A DNA stretch of 16,689 nt, from contig DAOTVZ010000010.1 of NCBI GenBank assembly GCA_034436045.1, forward strand, positions 1 through 16,689, read 5' to 3'. The notes under the pieces are model-generated. The model was not told the origin of the DNA. It saw nothing but the letters and a program-made list of their open reading frames with translations, and did no database searches. The stretch's first letter is position 1. Each line of letters opens with the position of its first letter. This document shows, piece after piece, positions 6,324 to 13,459 of the stretch. This DNA comes from H111-94 sp034436045. Its GTDB lineage: Bacteria > Chloroflexota > Ktedonobacteria > Ktedonobacterales > Ktedonobacteraceae. The translations under genes and the position numbers were made by a program.

Positions 6324-7229
6324 ATGCAAAAAATCTCACTTCCCCCCACAATCTGGGCCGGACATCGCCTCGATTGGGGGCGACAAACTTATCTTATGGG
6401 CATTGTCAATATAACGCCAGATTCGTTTGCCGGTGACGGCTTGCTGCGCGACGCGCGCCTGGACGCTCTGGTTGAGCGCGCGCTTGCCCAGGCGACGCGC
6501 TTCGTCCGCGAAGGCGCGACGATACTAGATATTGGCGGCGAATCGACGCGCCCCGGCTCTCAGCCTATCACAGTCGAGCAGGAACTGGCGCGTGTCTTGC
6601 CGGTCATCAAAGCCTTGCGCGCGACATTGCCCCCCAATATCATCCTTTCTATTGATACGTATAAGGCAGATGTTGCGGAGCAGGCGCTGGCGGCGGGGGC
6701 CAGTATGATCAACGATATCTGGGGCCTGCGCTACGATGCAAGAATGGCGGCGGTGGCGCGTGAGTATGGGGTGCCGGTGGTGTTGATGGCGAATATGCGC
6801 CCATTGTCCGGTGGTGAGTCGCCGCGACGCTACGCGATTGTCAGCGATATCGTGCGTCTGCTCTCTGTCTGCATCGAGCGGGCGCTGACGGCGGGCATTG
6901 CCTGGGAACATATCATCATTGATCCCGGTATTGGTTTTGGTATTGGCCCCGACGAGAACCTGACCATTTTGCGCCGCCTGCACGAGTTGCAGGTGCTGGA
7001 ACGCCCGATTCTGCTCGGTGCCTCGCGCAAGTCCACGATTGGCCTGGTGCTTGGCGGGTTGCCTGCCGCCGAACGGCTGGAAGGCACCGCCGCCACGGTG
7101 GCGCTGGGCATTGTGCACGGTGCAGACATCGTGCGTGTCCATGATGTGCATGAGATGGCGCGCGTCGTCAAGATGAGCGATGCCATTGTGCGCGGAACCT
7201 ATACATTGACCTATCCACAGGAGCAGTAG
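6324..7229 (+). CDS. folP: Dihydropteroate synthase
   Basis: It joins 6-hydroxymethyl-7,8-dihydropterin diphosphate and p-aminobenzoate to make dihydropteroate in folate synthesis (the sulfonamide target), in the cytoplasm. The 301-residue protein shows the TIM-barrel signatures in order: MGIVNITPDSF (25-35), GATILDIGGESTRPGS (64-79), SIDT with D111, NDIWG (130-134), VLM at 153-155, DPGIGFGIG (200-208), GASRKSTIG (232-240) with K236, and RVHDV (271-275). The usual His after VLM is replaced (MANM at 155-158), and the usual GFGK is GFGI. Catalytic and pterin-binding residues are otherwise kept. ATG 6324 was chosen (AAGGG 8-9 nt upstream); an in-frame TTG at 6282 lies within a hairpin. folC starts 10 nt after the stop, so the two are one operon. 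Confidence 0.95.
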   Translation: MQKISLPPTIWAGHRLDWGRQTYLMGIVNITPDSFAGDGLLRDARLDALVERALAQATRFVREGATILDIGGESTRPGSQPITVEQELARVLPVIKALRATLPPNIILSIDTYKADVAEQALAAGASMINDIWGLRYDARMAAVAREYGVPVVLMANMRPLSGGESPRRYAIVSDIVRLLSVCIERALTAGIAWEHIIIDPGIGFGIGPDENLTILRRLHELQVLERPILLGASRKSTIGLVLGGLPAAERLEGTAATVALGIVHGADIVRVHDVHEMARVVKMSDAIVRGTYTLTYPQEQ

Positions 7230-7239
7230 CTGATTAGCG

Positions 7240-8658
7240 ATGAATTATCAAGAGGCTCTGGCCTATATTTACAGTTTTAGCGACTTTGAGCGTAGTGGCA
7301 AGTATAACCGTGACAGAAATGAGAATTTGCCCCGCGAGGCGCGTCTGTTGGAGAAGCTGGGCCATCCGCATCAGCAGTACACAACAACACATGTGGCCGG
7401 CACAAAAGGGAAAGGTTCAACCTCGGCGCTGATCGAGCGTGTGTTGCGTGAAGCTGGTGTGCGCACTGGCCTCTATACACAGCCCGACTTGCATACCTAT
7501 CGTGAGCGCATGCGCGTGAATGGCCGCCTGATTAGTGAGGAGGAGGTAGCCCGACTCGTGCCGGAGGTGCGCGCGGCGGTTGAGCAGATACAGGAGAGCC
7601 ACGAATTTGGCCCCTATATCACCTACGAGGTTTCGACGGCGCTGGCTTTTCTCTATTTCTGGCGGCAGCAGGTGCAGCACGCCGTAATTGAAGTTGGAAT
7701 TGGTGGACGCCTGGATGCGACCAACGTGATTCAGCCGCTCGTCTCGGTAATTAGCTCGATCAGCTATGATCATATGAACGTGTTGGGCAATACGTTGGCA
7801 CAGATTGCCGGTGAGAAGGCGGGCATCATCAAACCGCATGGCATCGTCGTGACCTCGGCGCAGGGAGCGGAGCCGTTGCTGGCTATCGCAGCGGCCGCGC
7901 GGCGGCAAGAGGCGCAGATGGTGCGTATCGGCCCGGTTGGCACAGACCCGCAGCAGAGTGAGGTTGAGCAGGGCTTGCTGCCGCCCTTGCAGTACCGCTA
8001 TCAGCTTGAGGAGCGCAGGGGCGAAACACAGCATTTTACCGTCTGGACTCCCTCGTGTGTTTATGAGCATCTGGAGATACCGCTGGCCGGAACCTATCAG
8101 CTTGAGAATGCCACCCTGGCGCTGGCGGCTCTGGAGCAGTTACATAAGCGCGGCATACACTGGGACGAGACGGCGTTGCGGGAAGGCTTTCGCAATGTGT
8201 CCTGGCCCGGTCGTATTGATGTGGTAGGGGAGCGTCCCACGCTAGTTGTAGACGGCGCGCATAATGCCGATTCCATGCAAAAGTTGATGCAGGCGCTACG
8301 CGATTCGTTTACCTTTCGCCGTCTGATCGTTGTGCTGAGCGTCAGCCGTGACAAAGACCTTACCGGTATCGCGCGCGCCCTCTCTGTAACTGATGAGGTA
8401 ATCGTGACGCGCATGCGTAGTCCACGAGCTGCGAGCATTGAGATGCTGCAAGAGATACTGGCGGCCCAGGCTCCTCAGGTGCCGGTCAAAACCGCCGCTA
8501 ATACCGAAGCAGCCATGACGCTGGCCCTGCAACAGGCGCAGCCCGATGATCTGGTCTGCGCGACCGGCTCCATCTATTTCGCCGCTGAGGCGTTACGCTG
8601 GGCTGCCGAACATGGCAACCAGCGAGCCGCAGCAGCCATCGAGGGGCATGACCATTAA
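7240..8658 (+). CDS. folC: Folylpolyglutamate synthase / dihydrofolate synthase
   Basis: A Mur-ligase-type ATP-dependent enzyme that adds glutamate to dihydropteroate and then to folates, so it acts directly after FolP. The 472-residue protein has the P-loop GTKGKGST (54-61), the omega-loop region PDLHTYRERMRVNG, EVGIGGRLDATN (151-162), SYDHMNVLG (175-183), EKAGIIK (192-198, where K193 is the usual position of the carbamylated lysine) and DGAHN (338-342). The length matches the family. Only a weak ribosome site precedes the ATG, consistent with translational coupling to folP 10 nt upstream. Whether it has both activities or one cannot be told from sequence. The last four bases overlap the stop of a histidine kinase remnant on the other strand. 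Confidence 0.94.
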   Translation: MNYQEALAYIYSFSDFERSGKYNRDRNENLPREARLLEKLGHPHQQYTTTHVAGTKGKGSTSALIERVLREAGVRTGLYTQPDLHTYRERMRVNGRLISEEEVARLVPEVRAAVEQIQESHEFGPYITYEVSTALAFLYFWRQQVQHAVIEVGIGGRLDATNVIQPLVSVISSISYDHMNVLGNTLAQIAGEKAGIIKPHGIVVTSAQGAEPLLAIAAAARRQEAQMVRIGPVGTDPQQSEVEQGLLPPLQYRYQLEERRGETQHFTVWTPSCVYEHLEIPLAGTYQLENATLALAALEQLHKRGIHWDETALREGFRNVSWPGRIDVVGERPTLVVDGAHNADSMQKLMQALRDSFTFRRLIVVLSVSRDKDLTGIARALSVTDEVIVTRMRSPRAASIEMLQEILAAQAPQVPVKTAANTEAAMTLALQQAQPDDLVCATGSIYFAAEALRWAAEHGNQRAAAAIEGHDH

Positions 8659-8759
8659 GGTACTTTTGTCGAGGTAAGTGGTAAGGTTACGGTGAACATT
8701 GAACCTTCGCCTTCCTGGCTCTCAACGTGAATTGTGCCACCATGCTCCTCGACAATGGT
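8655..8759 (-). pseudogene. Remnant of a sensor histidine kinase (C-terminal end of HATPase_c domain)
   Basis: On the minus strand 34 codons and a stop (TAA at 8657 to 8655) read as the extreme C-terminus of a histidine kinase ATPase domain: TIVEEHGG, then TIHVESQEGEGS, then MFTVTLPL and a short tail. This matches the G2-box end and last beta strands (usual form: IVEAHGGRIWVESEPGKGSTFTFTLP). The preceding GLGLAI part is missing: upstream in frame are a few unrelated codons and two stops (8772-8777). There is no start codon or ribosome site, so this is a decayed 5'-deleted fragment. Its stop overlaps the folC stop, suggesting that a deletion joined a former kinase gene to this spot. Confidence 0.8.
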
Positions 8760-8778
8760 GCCTCTATCGGTTTATTAA

Positions 8779-8802
8779 GGGGAGAAGCGAATATTTCTCC
8801 CC
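8779..8802. terminator. Hairpin between folC and the rhamnosidase operon (candidate bidirectional terminator)
   Basis: GGGGAGAA (8779-8786) and TTCTCCCC (8795-8802) form a perfect 8-bp stem with an 8-nt loop. On the minus strand it lies 25 nt after the rhamnosidase stop and is followed by TTAATAAA, so it best fits the end of the rhamnoside operon. On the plus strand it could also end the folP-folC transcript, but no T run follows there. Confidence 0.5.
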
Positions 8803-8827
8803 GCTTTGCTGGTAGAAGATAGACCTA

Positions 8828-11533
8828 TTATAGCATATCGGGGCTTTTCCTTTCCTGGGGATCATCGCTTGACTCGTAGAGCGAGCTAGCGAGTGACTTT
8901 TGTGGGTAGGTACTGCCTGGTTCTCTGTAGGCGTATAACCAGTGATGCGTGCCGGGACCGATCTCGATAGGCGCTGTGTCGTTTCCAGGCAGCGTGACGG
9001 TAGCCGTTGTATTGGGCGGTACCACCACCTCTACTTCGATCTGCTCTCCCTTGATGTGCCATGCCGATTCAGCGATCCCATACGGAGTGCGGTGCCGTGC
9101 GCGGGCAAAGGTCAGACCACCACCAGGGTGCGGTTGGACGGTGAGATGGCGATAACCCGGCTCGGCTGGAGCGAGACCGCCAACGGTGCGATGCAGCCAG
9201 TCAGCGACAGCGCCCAGCGCGTAGTGATTGAAGGATGTCATCTCGCCTGGATTAACCGAGCCGTCGGGGCGCAGGCTATCCCAGCGTTCCCAGATCGTTG
9301 TCGCTCCCATCGTCACCGGATAGAGCCACGAGGGGCATTCGCGTTCCGTCAGCAAACGAAAAGCAGCATCATACTCACCAACGCTGCACAGAGCGTCACA
9401 AATGAGCGGTGTGCCTACGAAGCCGGTGCTGATATGATATCCACTCTTGCGCACGAGGGCGGCCAGACGCTTACCGGCATGGTCGCGCTGCTCAGCAGTG
9501 GGCAACAGGGCAAACTGCAAGGCCAGCGCATAGGCAGTCTCAGCATCACTCATGAGGCGTCCGGCGGGCGTGACGTACTCGGCATTGAAGGCAGTACGCA
9601 CATGGGCGGCCAGTTGCCAGTAACGATCTGCCTCTTCAGCGCGTCCGAGGATCGCGGCGGCATGTCCCACGAGTTCAGCCGAATGGGCAAAGTAGGCAGT
9701 GGCAATCACGTAAGGGTCTGTGCGCGCCGCCGCCGGTCTGTCAGGGGGAGCGGTGGGATCGAGCCAGTCACCGAACTGGAAGCCCTGACTCCAGAGATAG
9801 CTTTCGCCTGCCGTTCTGGCAACGAGATCAACCCATGCCCGCATGCTCTCGAATTGAGTTGCCAGCACGCTCACGTCGCCATAGCGTTGATAGAGTACCC
9901 AGGGTACAATCACCGCCGCATCTCCCCAGGCGGCAGCGGGGATGGGGGGACGATCCATTACCTGGGGTACCATGAAGGGGACGCCACCTGTCGCCGCTTG
10001 TTCGGCAGCCAGGTCGGCCAGCCACGAGGTCAGGAAACCGGCGGTATTATAGAGGAAGCAGGCGGTGGGAGCGAAGACCTGAATATCGCCTGTCCAGCCT
10101 AAACGCTCGTCACGCTGGGGGCAGTCCGTCGGAATGCTGAGGAAGTTGCCGCGCATGCTCCACACGACGTTCTCATGCAGCCGATTGATGAGCGGGTCCG
10201 AACACTCGAACCAACCCGTGCGTTCCATATCGGAGTGACAAACGACGGCCTGCACATTCTCCGCTCGCAGTTCGTCAGGCCAGCCTGTGACCTCAGCATA
10301 GCGGAAGCCGTGAAAAGTGAAGCGAGGCTCCCAATGCTCGATTCCCTCGCCGCGCAATATGTAATGGTCGGTTGCCAGGGCGGTGCGCAGTGGGCGTACA
10401 CACAGTTCTCCATTTTCGAGGACTTCGGCGTGACGGAAGGTAATTGTCTGACCGCGAGGCCCTGAGACGGTGATGCGCAGTCGCCCGACGAGGTTCTGGC
10501 CGAAGTCGATGATGGTGCGACCGGAAGGTGAGGGAGTGATAGCAACCGGTGCAATGACCTCGATACGTCGCACAGGCGGGCCAGATGGGGCGACGAGGCG
10601 AGAGGGGTCTTGCTCAAGCACGCGCACTCCTGCCCAATCGCTATCGTCATAGCCTGGAGCCGACCAGCCGGGTCTTTCAAGGCGAGCATCATACGTCTCA
10701 CCGTCATACAGATCACTGGCCCGAATCGGCCCCTGAGCAGCGTGCCATGTCTCATCGGTCACGATACGCTCTGTGGTGCCATCGGCGTAGTGAATTTCGA
10801 GTTGAGCCAGCAGTGCAAGACGATCACCATAGATGTTGCGCCTTCCCCCGTTAAAACCGAGCCGTCCCCGGTACCAGCCGTCGCCCAGTATGGCTCCGAT
10901 GGTGTTGCGGCCCTCCTGCAAAAGCTCTGTCACATCGAATGTTTGGTAGCACAGTCGATGGTGATAACTTGTCCATCCTGGGGCCAAAACATGGTCGCCA
11001 ACGGCATTGCCGTTGAGTTGTGCTTCGTAGACACCCAGAGCTGTAATATAGAGCCGCGCATGTGTGAAATCTGGCCGGACGGTGAACTCGTGGCGCAGCA
11101 GAGGCGCGGGCTGCGGGCATGTCGTGTCCTCATCCCAGTCGGGTGTCACGAAGCGCGCTGTCCAGTCGGAAGCCGCGAGTAAACCCGCTTCAATGGGATA
11201 GAGCCGACTCCAGGCCGAGGGTAGCCCATCATCCCCCCAGACGCGCACGCGAATCCAGAGGCGTGTGCGCGACGCAAGCGGAGCAAACGGCCAGTCTACA
11301 AGCACCGACTGATCGGAGCTAACCCGGCCCGTCTGACCATGTAACTGGCCCTCCGGCCCATATGCCTCAATCTCATAGCCGCTCTGACGCCATTCCCTCA
11401 GCGCGGTTTCGATGATCCAGGATAAGCGAGGACGGGCCAGACCCACCCCAAGTGGTTCGCGCAGATGCTCGAAGCGAACATCTGCTATAGTGACAGCAGA
11501 ATCTCCCTTGACTCCATCTATGTATTCTGACAT
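8828..11533 (-). CDS. Alpha-L-rhamnosidase, glycoside hydrolase family 78
   Basis: It cleaves terminal alpha-L-rhamnose from oligosaccharides or plant glycosides by an inverting mechanism. The 901-residue protein has the usual order: an N-terminal Ig-like domain (VRFEHLREPLGVGLARPRLSW), the jelly-roll Bac_rhamnosid_N domain (SDWTARF onward, about 125-300), the Bac_rhamnosid beta domain (IDFGQNLVGRLR), the (alpha/alpha)6 catalytic barrel and a C-terminal beta domain. Catalytic motifs are present: DCPQRDERLGWTGD at 470-483, with Glu476 as likely general acid, and IWERWD with Glu749 as likely general base. There is no signal peptide, so it should act in the cytoplasm on imported substrate. The start at 11533 was preferred (AAGGGAAG just upstream) over a GTG at 11584 that abuts the preceding stop. 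It is the last gene of the importer operon. Confidence 0.93.
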   Translation of the reverse strand: MSEYIDGVKGDSAVTIADVRFEHLREPLGVGLARPRLSWIIETALREWRQSGYEIEAYGPEGQLHGQTGRVSSDQSVLVDWPFAPLASRTRLWIRVRVWGDDGLPSAWSRLYPIEAGLLAASDWTARFVTPDWDEDTTCPQPAPLLRHEFTVRPDFTHARLYITALGVYEAQLNGNAVGDHVLAPGWTSYHHRLCYQTFDVTELLQEGRNTIGAILGDGWYRGRLGFNGGRRNIYGDRLALLAQLEIHYADGTTERIVTDETWHAAQGPIRASDLYDGETYDARLERPGWSAPGYDDSDWAGVRVLEQDPSRLVAPSGPPVRRIEVIAPVAITPSPSGRTIIDFGQNLVGRLRITVSGPRGQTITFRHAEVLENGELCVRPLRTALATDHYILRGEGIEHWEPRFTFHGFRYAEVTGWPDELRAENVQAVVCHSDMERTGWFECSDPLINRLHENVVWSMRGNFLSIPTDCPQRDERLGWTGDIQVFAPTACFLYNTAGFLTSWLADLAAEQAATGGVPFMVPQVMDRPPIPAAAWGDAAVIVPWVLYQRYGDVSVLATQFESMRAWVDLVARTAGESYLWSQGFQFGDWLDPTAPPDRPAAARTDPYVIATAYFAHSAELVGHAAAILGRAEEADRYWQLAAHVRTAFNAEYVTPAGRLMSDAETAYALALQFALLPTAEQRDHAGKRLAALVRKSGYHISTGFVGTPLICDALCSVGEYDAAFRLLTERECPSWLYPVTMGATTIWERWDSLRPDGSVNPGEMTSFNHYALGAVADWLHRTVGGLAPAEPGYRHLTVQPHPGGGLTFARARHRTPYGIAESAWHIKGEQIEVEVVVPPNTTATVTLPGNDTAPIEIGPGTHHWLYAYREPGSTYPQKSLASSLYESSDDPQERKSPDML

Positions 11534-11584
11534 GCTTCTTCCCTTAGAATAGCCATCTATAAAAGTATTAACCGTATTATACAC

Positions 11585-12487
11585 TCAGCCTTTGATCGAA
11601 CCGGCGGTTAGCCCCTTGATGACCTGCTGGTTGAGTATTAGATAGACAATCAGCGTTGGAAAAACCGCAATAGCGGCCCCCGCGAAAGTTGGCCCCCAAT
11701 CGATCTGGCCATATTGGCCTACGAAATTCAACAGGCCGGTTTGAATGGTACGCAGGTTATCGCTGCTGATGAAGGTCAAAGAGAAGAGCAGGTCGTTCCA
11801 CAGGAAAAAGAAATTCACCAGGCCGATAGTGATGAGTCCATTTGCTACCATCGGGACGGCCACCTGAAAGAATACCTGGTAGATACTTGCGCCATCGAGC
11901 ACCGCTGCCTCGATGATGGTGCGCGGAACGTTTTTGAAGAAACCCGCCATCAAAAACACCGAAAGAGGAAGAGAGGCAGCAGTGTAGGTGATAATCAATG
12001 CCCAGCGCGTATTGATCAAACCTGCCTGAAAGTACATCGTGAAGAGTGGTAGCAGGATCATTTGTGATGGGATCATGATCCCTGCCAGGAAGATGAGTAG
12101 CACGACGTTGTTGAAACGCCACTTCATCACTTCCAGGCCGAAACTGGCAGCGAGGCTGAACACGAGAACCAGCAACAGCGATGGAAACACGACGAGAACA
12201 CTGTTGAGAAAGTAGGTGCCCATACCCGAATTCCATGCCTGGGCGTAGTTCTGCCACGCCAGGCCACTGGGCAACGTCCAGAACGCGCTCGTGTTGAACT
12301 CCTCTGTGGTTTTGAACGAAGACAACAATAACCAGATGAGGGGATAGAGTACCACGATCAGCAGGAGCGCAACCAGTATCCAGACTGGGATACGAGCAAG
12401 CAGTTTACCCGCGAAATACTTCGTCCGCCCGTGCGGCGGCGTAGTTGTCGTGGTTTCCCGTATTGGTTTGGTCAAAGCCTGACCCAT
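11585..12487 (-). CDS. Carbohydrate ABC transporter permease, MalG/AraQ type
   Basis: The second inner-membrane subunit of a CUT1-class sugar importer. The 300-residue protein has a cytoplasmic N-terminal tail, a first helix near 32-57 and about six helices in total. Its EAA loop, EAAVLDGASIYQVFFQVAVP, begins at E193 and has the invariant D198-G199 that contacts the ATPase. Ribosome site AAGAGG lies about 7 nt upstream of the ATG. It starts 21 nt after the other permease and is followed directly by the rhamnosidase gene, so import and hydrolysis are co-expressed. No ATPase gene is in the operon. The substrate is inferred from the neighbouring rhamnosidase. Confidence 0.92.
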   Translation of the reverse strand: MGQALTKPIRETTTTTPPHGRTKYFAGKLLARIPVWILVALLLIVVLYPLIWLLLSSFKTTEEFNTSAFWTLPSGLAWQNYAQAWNSGMGTYFLNSVLVVFPSLLLVLVFSLAASFGLEVMKWRFNNVVLLIFLAGIMIPSQMILLPLFTMYFQAGLINTRWALIITYTAASLPLSVFLMAGFFKNVPRTIIEAAVLDGASIYQVFFQVAVPMVANGLITIGLVNFFFLWNDLLFSLTFISSDNLRTIQTGLLNFVGQYGQIDWGPTFAGAAIAVFPTLIVYLILNQQVIKGLTAGSIKG

Positions 12488-12508
12488 AGCGAACCTCTTT
12501 TCTTTTCT

Positions 12509-13393
12509 TTAGCCCACGTCCTGGCGTGCTGAGCGGAAGATCAGCAGAGTGACGAACAGGCACATGATGGCGAGCGCGGTGGCGATGGTGCTGCCGTAGC
12601 CGTATTCACCGTTGGAAAAAGCCGTCGTGAACATATACAAGGTCAGCGGCGTTGTTGCCTGTCCCGGTCCTCCGTTGGTCAGCGCCAGCACGGAGTCGAA
12701 TACTTTGAGCGTTCCGTTGATACTGAAGATAAAAGAGGAGAAGAGAATAGGGGCCAGCAGTGGCAAGACGATGTAGCGCACCATCCGCCAACCAGAGGCT
12801 CCATCTATTTTTGCGCTCTCGAAGATTTCAGCGGGGATATCGACCAGCCCGGCAAAGAGCAATACCCCGTAGAAGCCCATGGAACGCCATATATCCATAA
12901 TCGCAATGACCCAGAAGGCGGAGCCAGCCTGACCCAGCCAGGGTTGAATCCAGGCGTCGAGATGTATGACATGCAGAAGGGAGTTCACCAGGCCATAGGT
13001 CGGTGTAATCTCGAAAATCTTTTTGAACAATGCCGCCACTGCAACAGTGGGCAGCACCACCGGAAAGAAGACCAGTGTCCGAATCAGTGGTGACGCCTTG
13101 CCGAGATAGAAAACGTACAACAACGCAAGCAGCAAGCCAATTCCTACCTGCCCGATAGTCACGACGACTGCGTACTTGACGGTGAACAGAAAGGCTTGCC
13201 AGAACGTTGGGTCGCTGAAGAGTTCGGCGTAGTTGTGCAGGCCGACGAACTGGAAACCACCGATGACGCTGCCCTCGAACACCGTATACACCAGTGACCA
13301 GATAATCGGTACCAGTATAACAACCGAATAGATGAGCAGTGCCGGTCCGACAAAGACCAGGATCGCTTTTCGATCACGTAGCATTGCTTCCAT
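12509..13393 (-). CDS. Carbohydrate ABC transporter permease, MalF/UgpA/LacF type
   Basis: The first inner-membrane subunit of the same CUT1 importer. The 294-residue protein has about six predicted helices starting with AILVFVGPALLIYSVVILVP, and an EAA loop (ESAKIDGASGW) at E192 with D197-G198. It lacks the extra periplasmic domain of enteric MalF, as is usual for this type. The start at 13393 (MEAMLRDRK) was chosen because GGAGG lies 7 nt upstream. A longer frame to 13423 would begin inside the perfect hairpin at 13413-13446. The gene follows the binding-protein gene after a 66-nt gap holding that hairpin. Confidence 0.92.
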   Translation of the reverse strand: MEAMLRDRKAILVFVGPALLIYSVVILVPIIWSLVYTVFEGSVIGGFQFVGLHNYAELFSDPTFWQAFLFTVKYAVVVTIGQVGIGLLLALLYVFYLGKASPLIRTLVFFPVVLPTVAVAALFKKIFEITPTYGLVNSLLHVIHLDAWIQPWLGQAGSAFWVIAIMDIWRSMGFYGVLLFAGLVDIPAEIFESAKIDGASGWRMVRYIVLPLLAPILFSSFIFSINGTLKVFDSVLALTNGGPGQATTPLTLYMFTTAFSNGEYGYGSTIATALAIMCLFVTLLIFRSARQDVG

Positions 13394-13412
13394 CGAGTAA
13401 CCTCCATCAAAA

Positions 13413-13446
13413 CAGAATAACATGGAAAACCTTCCATGTTATTCTG
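13413..13446 (-). other. Perfect 15-bp hairpin between binding-protein and permease genes
   Basis: Bases 13413-13427 (cagaataacatggaa) and 13432-13446 are perfect inverted copies with a 4-nt loop. On the minus strand it begins 14 nt after the binding-protein stop and is followed by TTTTGATGGAGG, which leads into the ribosome site of the permease gene. This matches the intercistronic hairpins (as between malE and malF) that protect the receptor mRNA or cause partial termination, so that the receptor is made in excess over permeases. Confidence 0.7.
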
Positions 13447-13459
13447 CTCATGCTCGTAA

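Noticed and set aside
6525..7151. 208-codon minus-strand frame inside folP
   Set aside because: Antisense shadow of folP, His/Gln/Arg-rich, with no start signal.
8942..10102. 386-codon plus-strand reading frame antisense to the rhamnosidase gene
   Set aside because: It lies wholly within the well-supported GH78 gene. Such long antisense frames are common in GC-biased coding DNA, and its translation shows no domain pattern.
11534..11584. GTG start 17 codons upstream for the rhamnosidase
   Set aside because: It abuts the permease stop with only a poor ribosome site. ATG 11533 has AAGGGAAG at good distance and the extra residues match nothing in GH78.
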